Notes under the pieces: model-generated
Databases searched by the model: none
What the model was told of the DNA's origin: nothing
What the model saw: only the letters and a program-made list of their open reading frames with translations
Assembly (NCBI GenBank): GCA_041919675.1
Contig: JAYRTJ010000025.1
Coordinates: forward strand, 1 to 38,689
Direction: 5' to 3'
Origin: SHVO01 sp041919675
GTDB lineage: Bacteria > Pseudomonadota > Alphaproteobacteria > Rhodospirillales > Rhodospirillaceae
Length of the DNA: 38,689 nucleotides
Position numbers and translations under genes: made by a program
Shown: positions 9,015 through 15,532 of the stretch, in pieces
Layout: each line of letters opens with the position of its first letter
Position numbering within the stretch: position 1 is the first letter of the stretch

Positions 9015-10250
9015 TCAATGCGCCGCGGTGAAATCCGGTTTCGTCGCCCGCAGGATTTCCAGGATGTTGCGGCGATCCTGCGCCGACAGCCGCGCGAAGC
9101 GCGGCGCGGCGTCCTGCCCTTCGAGGATCCCGAGCAGTCGTGCGTAGACCGCCTGCTTCGCGAAAGGCGGCAAAGCGGCGAAGACCGGGCTGTAAATCAT
9201 GTAGCTCAGCGGATACTTGAAAAGGCGCGTCTCGAGGTCGAAATCCCTCAGCGAGCGCCGGGCCGAATCCCGCGGGCCGGCGTTCGCGAACGCGGCCTGA
9301 AACGCCTTGTCCCCGGTGACCGCACCATCGAGCGGCGCTTCATCCGTGAAAAGCATATAGGCGAGGAGATCCTCGACCGCCGCGGCGGAAAGATGTTTTG
9401 TCCGCGCCGCCATCACACCGGCGCTCAACAGCATATTGGTCATTCGCGCCTGGTGCTCGAACACCATCAGCGCGACGATATCGCTGGTGGGCTCCAGATA
9501 GCGCGACACGTCGAAATAGCCCGCCAGGCTCGCGGCGCTGAAGGCGTCGGCGTTATGGACATGCCTGACACCGGCGTCGTCGTAAGTGAATGCGCCGTTG
9601 CCGAGGTGCGGTTGCCCCGCGTGCGAACCCGTCACGTACCATCCGCCCCAGCGGTCCGCGATGGGCGTCGTGTGGTCGGTAAATTCGAACAGCCGCGGCG
9701 GCCGGTCGCGGGGAATGAAAACGGGCGTCCCGTCGCGGGCAACGGGCGTACTGGCGACGATGAGCCCGGGTTCGAGCGCGTCCGCGCCGTGACAGCGCCC
9801 GCAGTCGGCCCCCTCGTGTTTCGTGAAACGCGGCGAAGCGGCGTTCTTATTCTCCAGCGTATAGAAGACATAGCCGTTACGCGCCGGCGCCATGATCTCG
9901 AGGACGGATGAATTCTGCACCGCGCCGACCGCCACGCGGTCATTGAAGTAGATGGCCCGGGGCGTCGCGGGACCGATCAGCTTGTCCTGGAGGCTCGTTT
10001 TCGAGAAGACGAGAATTTGGGTGCGAGGATCCACGCCCAACTGTTGCAGCAGCGCCTTGAGGAAGCCGTGGTCCGGCTCAAATCCGAGCGACGTCCGGCC
10101 GTTCACAATCCGATCTTCGAGCACCGCAATCGGATCGGTCGGGTCGACGGCGCCGCGTGCCCCCTTTCCGTCCTGGGCGAAGGCGCCGACAGTCAAAAGA
10201 ACGAGAAACGCAAAGGCAAACAAACTGGCCGTAACAGGTGAAAGCCGCAT
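9015..10250 (-). CDS. Exported monoheme c-type cytochrome-like protein
   Basis: A 411-residue protein with an N-terminal signal peptide (residues 1-25, ending GAFA). A single heme-c attachment motif CGRCH is at residues 150-154, in the context KHEGADCGRCHGADAL. The remainder is mostly helical and contains no second CxxCH, so this is a large periplasmic protein with one probable covalent heme; its redox partner is unknown. The ATG at 10250 is chosen because the signal peptide starts there; the upstream in-frame extension lies in the shared intergenic region. It diverges from hemN, and an FNR-type box lies between the two starts, suggesting oxygen-responsive expression. Confidence 0.75.
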   Translation of the reverse strand: MRLSPVTASLFAFAFLVLLTVGAFAQDGKGARGAVDPTDPIAVLEDRIVNGRTSLGFEPDHGFLKALLQQLGVDPRTQILVFSKTSLQDKLIGPATPRAIYFNDRVAVGAVQNSSVLEIMAPARNGYVFYTLENKNAASPRFTKHEGADCGRCHGADALEPGLIVASTPVARDGTPVFIPRDRPPRLFEFTDHTTPIADRWGGWYVTGSHAGQPHLGNGAFTYDDAGVRHVHNADAFSAASLAGYFDVSRYLEPTSDIVALMVFEHQARMTNMLLSAGVMAARTKHLSAAAVEDLLAYMLFTDEAPLDGAVTGDKAFQAAFANAGPRDSARRSLRDFDLETRLFKYPLSYMIYSPVFAALPPFAKQAVYARLLGILEGQDAAPRFARLSAQDRRNILEILRATKPDFTAAH

Positions 10251-10284
10251 TTTGCAAGAGTGCCGGTCCCGCCGGCGCGGTGAA

Positions 10285-10298
10285 TTGACTTCGGTCAA
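10285..10298. promoter_or_regulatory. FNR/FnrL-type operator between the cytochrome-like gene and hemN
   Basis: TTGAC-TTCG-GTCAA is a perfect two-fold FNR-type site with the standard 4-base spacer. Its centre is 74.5 bases before the hemN ATG, so a class II site at -41.5 would put the hemN start site near 10333. The centre is about 41.5 bases before the ATG of the divergent gene. hemN is a classical FNR-family target. Confidence 0.7.
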
Positions 10299-10365
10299 GG
10301 CCGGACGAGAGCCGCTGGGAAAAAATGCAAACTCCGCCGCTCGAGAGAAGGACTCCGTAGGCTCC

Positions 10366-11697
10366 ATGCAGAACACCAGCGCCTGGCTGCAAAAGTACGA
10401 CCTGCCTGTGCCTCGCTATACGAGCTATCCGGCTGCGCCGCATTTCACGGCCGAATTCGGCCCCGACGCCTTTTCCGGCGAATTGGCGAAGATCGAAGCA
10501 CGTTCGCCGCTATCTTTGTACGTGCACTTTCCGTTCTGCCGTTCGCTCTGCTGGTATTGCGGCTGCAACATGAAGGTGGCGAACAATGCCGCCACGATGA
10601 TGGGCTACGCGGCGGCGGTGCAGCGGGAGATCGAACTGGCGGCGGCGCATATCGCCGCGCGCCACAACGTCGAAAGCATTCACTTCGGCGGCGGCACGCC
10701 GACCTGGGGACCGCGCGCCGGCCGGGAAGCGGTGACGCGCGCCATACGCGCGCAGTTCGATGTCGCACCGGACGCGGAGTTTTCGGTGGAAGCGGACCCC
10801 CGCACGCTCGACGGCGAAATCGCCGACGAACTTGCCGCGCTCGGCGTCAATCGCGTGAGCATCGGCGTACAGGATTTCGATACGCCGGTGCAGGAAGCGA
10901 TCAATCGCATCCAGCCGTTTTCGGTCGTCGAACGCGGCGTGAAGGAATTGCGCCGGGCCGGGTTGCGCGATCTGAACATCGATCTGATCTACGGGCTGCC
11001 TTTGCAGACGCCGGAAACGGTCGCGCGCACGATAGAACTCGCGATCGGACTCGCGCCTCAGCGTATCGCGCTGTTCGGCTACGCCCACGTTCCGTGGATG
11101 AAAAAGCACCAGAAGCTGGTGGAACGCCTGCCCCTTCCGGACGCCGCGCAGCGTCTCGCGCTCTTTACGGCGGCGCAGGACACGCTCGCCGCGCATGGTT
11201 TCGTGCAAATCGGCATCGATCACTTTGCCGCACCCGACGACAAGATGGCGCGCGCGGCCGCCGATGGAACGCTCCACCGCAATTTCCAGGGCTACACGAC
11301 CGATACGAGTCCAGCGCTGCTCGGTTTCGGCGCCTCGGCGATCAGCGCCCTTTCGACGAGCTATGCCCAGAATGACCCCGGCATCGACAGCTACATGGAA
11401 GCCGTCAGAAACGGCCGCCTGGCGACCGTGCGCGGCCGCCATCTGACCGGCGAGGATGTTCGCCGCCGCGAAATCATCATGAACCTGATGTGCAATGCCC
11501 GCTGCACAATCAGCTCGGACCTCGCGGCACAGGCGGCCCCGGCGCTCGCCCCCCTCCTGGCGGACGGGCTTTGCCGGTGGGAGAATGGACAGGACCTTGC
11601 GATGACGGACGAGGGGAAACCCTGGGTCCGCGTGGTGGCGGCCTGCTTCGATTCGTATCACGCGCCCGGCGCGGCGCGGCACGCCCGCGCGGTATGA
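10366..11697 (+). CDS. hemN: Oxygen-independent coproporphyrinogen III dehydrogenase
   Basis: A 443-residue cytosolic radical-SAM enzyme of heme synthesis that decarboxylates coproporphyrinogen III to protoporphyrinogen IX without oxygen. The [4Fe-4S] motif CRSLCWYC has its cysteines at residues 58, 62 and 65, followed by the extra Cys67 typical of HemN. Also seen are PRYTSYPAAPHF at the N-terminus, FGGGTPTW, VEADPRTL, NRVSIGVQDF and a YGLPLQT block. The ATG at 10366 fits the family start; an ORF extension reaching 9952 is antisense to the divergent gene. An FNR-type box lies upstream. Confidence 0.95.
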   Translation: MQNTSAWLQKYDLPVPRYTSYPAAPHFTAEFGPDAFSGELAKIEARSPLSLYVHFPFCRSLCWYCGCNMKVANNAATMMGYAAAVQREIELAAAHIAARHNVESIHFGGGTPTWGPRAGREAVTRAIRAQFDVAPDAEFSVEADPRTLDGEIADELAALGVNRVSIGVQDFDTPVQEAINRIQPFSVVERGVKELRRAGLRDLNIDLIYGLPLQTPETVARTIELAIGLAPQRIALFGYAHVPWMKKHQKLVERLPLPDAAQRLALFTAAQDTLAAHGFVQIGIDHFAAPDDKMARAAADGTLHRNFQGYTTDTSPALLGFGASAISALSTSYAQNDPGIDSYMEAVRNGRLATVRGRHLTGEDVRRREIIMNLMCNARCTISSDLAAQAAPALAPLLADGLCRWENGQDLAMTDEGKPWVRVVAACFDSYHAPGAARHARAV

Positions 11698-11729
11698 ATG
11701 GAAACGGGCCGCGCGCGACGTCACGGCCC

Positions 11730-11793
11730 TTAAAAAAATCAGGCCTTAAAAAAATCAGGCCTTAAAAAAATCAGGCCTTAAAAAAATCGGGGC
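11730..11793. repeat. 16-bp A-rich tandem repeat, four copies
   Basis: Units of TTAAAAAAATCAGGCC at 11730-11745, 11746-11761 and 11762-11777, with a slightly altered fourth at 11778-11793. On the minus strand each unit supplies a run of seven T. The array lies immediately downstream of the rpmJ terminator hairpin and just after hemN. Confidence 0.9.
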
Positions 11794-11812
11794 CGCTACG
11801 GAAGTAGCGGCC
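11778..11812 (-). terminator. Rho-independent terminator of rpmJ
   Basis: Perfect 9-bp stem GGCCGCTAC / GTAGCGGCC (11791-11812) with a GGAA loop, followed on the minus strand by CCGA and seven T. It lies 38 bases after the rpmJ stop codon. Confidence 0.8.
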
Positions 11813-11850
11813 CAGTATTCCTCCCCCTCGGAAGAACCTCGCTTTCGCGC

Positions 11851-11976
11851 CTAGCCCTGGCGCGCCTTGAAACGCGGGTTCTTCTTATTGATGAGGTAGA
11901 TGCGGCCTTTGCGGCGCACGATCTGGCAGTTTTTGTCGCGGGTCTTCGCGGACTTCAGAGAATTACGGACTTTCAT
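11851..11976 (-). CDS. rpmJ: 50S ribosomal protein L36 (bL36), 41-residue form
   Basis: A 41-residue basic protein, MKVRNSLKSAKTRDKN followed by CQIVRRKGRIYLINKKNPRFKARQG. This matches the longer bL36 paralogue lacking the full four-Cys zinc motif: only one Cys is present, where zinc-type L36 has CxxC...C...H. It is part of the large ribosomal subunit near the peptidyl-transferase centre. It is a stand-alone gene with a strong intrinsic terminator downstream. Confidence 0.95.
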   Translation of the reverse strand: MKVRNSLKSAKTRDKNCQIVRRKGRIYLINKKNPRFKARQG

Positions 11977-12085
11977 CGACTTATCTTTCGCGTAAGAGCG
12001 CCGGTCAGCCCGTCGCCAAAATGAGGGCCGTTCTATACTTACTTAACCGGCCGGGCGCAACCCGAAATGCCACGCCGGCCGCGCG

Positions 12086-12319
12086 TCATTTACCCGCCGG
12101 GAGCCGGTAGGGCGAATCCTTGGGGGCCGCCCCGCCCGTCTGCCAGGCCGGTTTGGGCGATAGAGGGTCCCGGCTCACGCCGGTGGAGCAATTGGAGGCC
12201 GCGCGGCAGGCGCTCTCGGCCGTTCCGCGGGCCGTATTCTTCAGGAATTGGCCGAAATCGCCGCTGGAGCAGCCGGCCAGAGCCAGGCCGAGAACAGCCG
12301 CGCCGATGAATCTGATCAT
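12086..12319 (-). CDS. Small lipoprotein, unknown function
   Basis: A 77-residue protein with a signal peptide and lipobox: MIRFIGAAVLGLALAGC, with LAGC as the predicted lipidation site at Cys17. The mature part is short, Ser/Ala-rich and contains two further Cys (CRAASNC). No family recognised. A GGGTGGGA stretch precedes the ATG at 12319, supporting this start over the upstream in-frame ATG. It diverges from the exported chelatase-like gene, with a Fur-like box between them. Confidence 0.7.
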   Translation of the reverse strand: MIRFIGAAVLGLALAGCSSGDFGQFLKNTARGTAESACRAASNCSTGVSRDPLSPKPAWQTGGAAPKDSPYRLPAGK

Positions 12320-12387
12320 ATGCAATCCCACCCAGAGAGACTCCCCATTCTCCCGTTCTTTAAGGCATTGATAGGGCAAGGCTTAAA

Positions 12388-12402
12388 TGATAACGATTAT
12401 TA
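12388..12402. promoter_or_regulatory. Fur-like box upstream of exported chelatase gene
   Basis: TGATAACGATTATTA fits the 7-1-7 Fur pattern TGATAAT-N-ATTATCA with one mismatch per arm, and 13 of 19 bases match the classical Fur box when extended. It ends 21 bases before the ATG at 12424, over the likely promoter. It could instead be bound by a Fur paralogue such as Mur or Zur. Confidence 0.5.
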
Positions 12403-12423
12403 CTTGCATTTATGGAGACGAAA

Positions 12424-13302
12424 ATGCGCCTTGGTCCGTTCCTGGCCGTTTTTGCCGTGTTTTTGGCGGCCGCCCCCGCCGCCCTCGCCAAAGACGGCAT
12501 CCTCCTGCTCGCCCACGGCAATCACGGCGCAGCCGGTCACGAGGGGCATGCGTCCCCGAATCCGTGGAACGACAATATCGAAGCGGTCGTGACCGCGCTC
12601 GACGCCAAATACCCGACCGAGGTGGCTTTCGGCATGGCGGAAGCGCCGTCGATCCAGGCCGCGGTCGCGCGGCTCGAGAAGCGCGGCGTGACGCGCATCG
12701 CCGCGGTGCCCCTCTTCGTCTCCTCGCACAGCCCCATCATCGGCAACAGCCGCTACATCCTCGGGCTTTCGGAGACCCTCGCGAAGTACACCAGCCTCAA
12801 GACCCTGCCGCGCGCGCAGATCAACGCGAAGGTCGCGATGTCGCCGGCGCTGGATGCGCACCCGCTGGTGAGCGAGATCTTGCTGGACCGGGCCCGCACG
12901 CACACCGGCAACGTCAAGGAAACGGCCCTGGTGCTGATCGCCCATGGGCCGAACGTCGAGGAAGAGAACAAGCTGTGGCTGAAGGAGATGGCCGCGCACG
13001 CCGCCTACCTGAAAAGCAAAGGCGGTTACGGCGCGGTGGAAGTGCTCACCCACCGCAACGACGCCCCGGCCTCCATCAAGAACACGGCGCGCGATGAATT
13101 CCGCGCGCGCGTGTCGCAGAACGGACAGACGCGCAAAGTCGTGGTCGTGCCGCTCCTGATGTCGGCGGGCGGGATCGAGGGCGAAGTGGAAGACGATCTT
13201 GAAGGCATCCCGCACACCTTCGCCGCCCCGCTGCTGCCGCACCCCAACATCGCGCGCTGGGTGGAAGCCGAGGCGCAGGAGTTGTGGCGCGGACTGAAAT
13301 AA
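12424..13302 (+). CDS. Exported CbiX/SirB-type chelatase-like protein
   Basis: A 292-residue protein with a signal peptide (residues 1-22, ending AALA). The mature chain has two CbiX-like halves: GILLLAHGNHG at its start and VLIAHGPNVEEENK near residue 178. Each keeps the AHG motif whose His serves in cobalt or iron insertion in known sirohydrochlorin chelatases. A His/Gly-rich stretch (GNHGAAGHEGHASP) follows the first motif and could bind metal. Most such chelatases are cytosolic, so export is unusual; a metal-binding rather than tetrapyrrole role is possible. GGAG lies 6 bases before ATG 12424, which I prefer over the in-frame ATG at 12412. The Fur-like box just upstream suggests metal-responsive expression. 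Confidence 0.7.
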   Translation: MRLGPFLAVFAVFLAAAPAALAKDGILLLAHGNHGAAGHEGHASPNPWNDNIEAVVTALDAKYPTEVAFGMAEAPSIQAAVARLEKRGVTRIAAVPLFVSSHSPIIGNSRYILGLSETLAKYTSLKTLPRAQINAKVAMSPALDAHPLVSEILLDRARTHTGNVKETALVLIAHGPNVEEENKLWLKEMAAHAAYLKSKGGYGAVEVLTHRNDAPASIKNTARDEFRARVSQNGQTRKVVVVPLLMSAGGIEGEVEDDLEGIPHTFAAPLLPHPNIARWVEAEAQELWRGLK

Positions 13303-13351
13303 TTTTCCGGTCACCGCCAACCGGCTAAAAAATCCGGCGACACTTACGCGA

Positions 13352-13841
13352 CGGGCACGGCGTTTTCGCAAGAGCAACGCACGCGCCATGCGCGCCGCTC
13401 ATTCCGTGTCTCAAAAAAGGGGGGCACTCCAAAAAGCGCGCGACATGCGCGACAAAGCGCCAAACCGGTAAAATTCGTTATAGGTGAAAGTGTTATTGCG
13501 CGATCTTACGTGCGACATTCACGCGACATCACGCGACACTTTCCGGATGGACTTGGCACGCGAACGCCTGAGCTGCGTTTGGGGTCACGCGAGACTTAGC
13601 AACATCAGGCCGCAACACCAGGCCGCAACACCAGGCGGCGGGCACGGCATTTTCGCAAGAGCAAGGCATGAGCTATGCGCCGCCGTTCATTCCGTGTCTC
13701 AAAGAATGGGTTCACTCCACCAGGGCACTCCAAACCGCGCGACATGCGCGACAAAGCGCCAAACCGGTAAAATTCGTTATAGGTGAAAGTGTTATTGCAC
13801 GATCTTACGTGCGACATTCACGCGACATCACGCGACACTTT
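13352..13841. repeat. Two direct copies of a ~190-200 bp repeat with GCGACA clusters
   Basis: Copy 1 is about 13352-13542 and copy 2 about 13639-13841. The distal 105 bp (13438-13542 and 13737-13841) are identical apart from one base (13500 versus 13799). The proximal parts share long blocks but differ by substitutions and a 12-bp insertion in copy 2. Each copy carries five direct GCGACA motifs; the last three are spaced 11 and 10 bases apart, about one helical turn. A further GCGACA lies at 13337. I see no transposase gene or terminal inverted repeats. Confidence 0.9.
13601..13639. repeat. 13-bp tandem repeat, three copies
   Basis: Units AACATCAGGCCGC, AACACCAGGCCGC and AACACCAGGCGGC in a row, in the spacer that separates the two long direct repeat copies. 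Confidence 0.85.
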
Positions 13842-13952
13842 GAAATCCGGCCGGCATGAGAGGCGCCGCAGCGCGGGCGGCGCATGTCTTTCTATTCACG
13901 ATGTCAAAGAGCATAGCGCATTATAATACGCCATTTGACGGGCGATTTGGAC

Positions 13953-13981
13953 ATTAAATTTGCGGATTCGGCAAATTTAAT
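13953..13981. repeat. AT-rich perfect inverted repeat
   Basis: 11-bp arms ATTAAATTTGC / GCAAATTTAAT with a 7-base loop (GGATTCG) in otherwise GC-rich DNA. It could be an operator or an RNA hairpin; there is no annotated gene within 80 bases. Confidence 0.6.
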
Positions 13982-14032
13982 CTCACACGAAAAATCGGAA
14001 ATGTGCAGCGGGCGAGTCGGGGGCACACCCAT

Positions 14033-14063
14033 GTCATCCTTGCGGCGAAGCCGCGAGGATGAC
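14033..14063. repeat. REP-like palindrome (CCTTGCGGC type), copy A
   Basis: 14-bp stem GTCATCCTTGCGGC / GCCGCGAGGATGAC with one T-G wobble and loop GAA. On the plus strand GGATTTTTA follows, so it could terminate plus-strand transcripts. It lies 9 bases beyond the terB stop; a related copy lies at 14558-14595. Confidence 0.65.
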
Positions 14064-14072
14064 GGATTTTTA

Positions 14073-14537
14073 TCAGCCCTTGATATTCAGCTTTTCCAGC
14101 ACACGGCGGCGCGCGGCGCCGCGGTCGAAATCCGAGACATAGACGAGGCCGGCAACGCGGCGGATCATCGCGTCTTCGTGGGCGTCGAGCACGCCGTCGG
14201 CGTATGCAACCTCCCACAACATCTCGACGACATGCACGCGGTCGGCCTCGTCGAGTTCCTTGACCACCTTGTTGGTGAAACCGAAGAGCTGACGGGAGTT
14301 GGCGCTGGTTTCCTCGGCAACGTCGAACAGGCCTTGCGCGTCGTCCGGCGAAAGATCGAAGCGCTCGGCGAGCAGACGCTTGATGGCGTCCTGTTCGTCG
14401 GCATTGAACACATCGTCGCGCCGCGCGGCTTCGACGAGCAGGGCGCCGACGGCGACCTGCAGCCCGCTCGGCGCGCGCGCTTCGCTTTTCGCGGCTTTCA
14501 CATCGCCTTTGAGCAGAGAGAAAATCCGGTCGATCAT
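14073..14537 (-). CDS. TerB-like tellurite-resistance-family protein
   Basis: A 154-residue all-helical protein. Two acidic TerB-type motifs are visible: LVEAARRDDVFNADEQDAIKRLL at about residues 34-56 and MLWEVAYADGVLDAHEDAMIRRVAGLV at about 105-131. In structures of this family the conserved acidic residues bind metal near the membrane; role here unknown, and no other ter genes are close, so tellurite resistance should not be assumed. ATG at 14537. The gene is bracketed by REP-like palindromes at both ends and lies downstream of an alpha/beta hydrolase on the same strand. Confidence 0.8.
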   Translation of the reverse strand: MIDRIFSLLKGDVKAAKSEARAPSGLQVAVGALLVEAARRDDVFNADEQDAIKRLLAERFDLSPDDAQGLFDVAEETSANSRQLFGFTNKVVKELDEADRVHVVEMLWEVAYADGVLDAHEDAMIRRVAGLVYVSDFDRGAARRRVLEKLNIKG

Positions 14538-14557
14538 TCGTAGATCCCGCCGCCTCT

Positions 14558-14595
14558 GTCACCCTTGGTCCTCGCGGCTGCACCGCAAGGATGAC
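14558..14595. repeat. REP-like palindrome (CCTTGCGGC type), copy B
   Basis: Read on the minus strand this begins GTCATCCTTGCGG and ends like copy A at 14033-14063 with a different loop and a degraded outer stem, so it is a diverged copy in opposite orientation. It lies between the terB-like and hydrolase genes. Confidence 0.6.
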
Positions 14596-14607
14596 AAAAA
14601 CAAAAAA

Positions 14608-15306
14608 CTAACCCAGCCAGTAACGGAACACCGCGGTCGTCGCGTGGGGCCGTTCGAGGGGCGGAAGGTGCCCGCATTCCTCGATGAATACCAGCCGCGC
14701 GTTCGTAAGACGCGCCGCCATCTCCTCCTGCACCTTGGGCGGGCAGAGCAGGTCCTGACGTCCGGCGAGGATCAGGGTGGGAACGCGGATGGCCTCGAGG
14801 TCGGCGCGGCCGTCCTTGCGCACCATGATGGCCTGCTGCTGGCGCACAAAAGCCTCCTGACCGACCCGCTCGGCCATCTCCATGACCACGCCGGCAACGC
14901 GCGGATCGTTCAGGCGGTCGGGGTGGACGAAGCTGGGGAGCAGGCGCGGGGTGACCCCTTTGAACTTGCCGATCTCGGTCAGTTTGATGAGGGAGGTGCG
15001 GTTTTTCCGCTGCTCCTCGTTGTCGGCCCGGGCATTCGTCGCCACGAGGGCGAGGCGTTCCACCCGCGCGGGGGCACGGCGCATGATTTCCTGGGCCACA
15101 TAGCCCCCCAAGGACAAACCGGCCAGGGCGAAGCTGGGCGGGGCCTCGGCGAGGAGCCGTTCGGCCATGGCGGGGATGGTGTCGTCCTTTGTAACGTCGG
15201 CCACGGTGACCCGGACCGTATCCTTCAAATATTCGGCCTGGTGGCGCCAGAGGACCTCGTCAAGCAGGAGGCCCGGGATCAAAATCAGGTGCTGGGGGCG
15301 CGACAT
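14608..15306 (-). CDS. Alpha/beta-fold hydrolase
   Basis: A 232-residue cytosolic hydrolase. The N-terminal LILIPGLLLDEVLW forms the oxyanion-hole strand. The nucleophile elbow GLSLGGY puts the catalytic Ser at about residue 65. The motif LILAGRQDLLCPP near residue 180 supplies the acid, and EECGHLPPLERP near residue 210 the His. The family covers esterases and related enzymes, and the substrate is not predictable. I start at the ATG at 15306, where the core begins; a 26-residue upstream extension is Pro/Arg-rich and overlaps the promoter region of the divergent helicase. Confidence 0.82.
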   Translation of the reverse strand: MSRPQHLILIPGLLLDEVLWRHQAEYLKDTVRVTVADVTKDDTIPAMAERLLAEAPPSFALAGLSLGGYVAQEIMRRAPARVERLALVATNARADNEEQRKNRTSLIKLTEIGKFKGVTPRLLPSFVHPDRLNDPRVAGVVMEMAERVGQEAFVRQQQAIMVRKDGRADLEAIRVPTLILAGRQDLLCPPKVQEEMAARLTNARLVFIEECGHLPPLERPHATTAVFRYWLG

Positions 15307-15399
15307 AGCGGCTCTTTTCGGGGCTTTTCGGGGCCCAGGGACGGGCTTGTCCGGACGGTTGTGGGACCAGGAATTTCCCTGCATTTACGGGGTTTTACA

Positions 15400-15427
15400 T
15401 TGACACTGTCAAACGAATACATATGAT
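15400..15427 (+). promoter_or_regulatory. Sigma-70-type promoter of the DEAD-box helicase
   Basis: TTGACA at 15400-15405 and TATGAT at 15422-15427 are separated by 16 bases. The -35 is part of a palindrome TTGAC-ACT-GTCAA (15400-15412). A start near 15434 would give a leader of about 100 bases before the helicase ATG, a common arrangement for cold-regulated helicases. Confidence 0.65.
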
Positions 15428-15532
15428 GCCGCCGCAAGAACCGGCCGCGTGCTGCCCTCCTTGAGACCCTTTGGTTGACAGCGAGAAAATGCAGCCCATG
15501 TATGAACGCGGCGGATATTTTTTTCCGAACCA

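Larger units (their letters stand above)
13303..14072. other. 770-bp intergenic region without a convincing gene
   Basis: It contains the long direct repeats at 13352-13542 and 13639-13841, a 13-bp triplet repeat between them, an AT-rich inverted repeat at 13953-13981 and a REP-like palindrome at 14033-14063. A perfect TATAAT lies at 13922-13927 without a good -35 partner. Short open frames here span the repeats and have no recognisable family character. Confidence 0.7.

Noticed and set aside
13352..13841. CRISPR array
   Set aside because: Only two long copies exist; there are no short regularly spaced repeats with unique spacers and no cas genes.
14073..14537. Tellurite-resistance operon
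   Set aside because: Only a TerB-like domain protein is present; no terC, terD or terZ genes are nearby.
15400..15412. FNR-like palindrome TTGAC-ACT-GTCAA upstream of the helicase
   Set aside because: The spacer is 3 bases, not 4, and it coincides with the -35 element, so I do not call an FNR site.
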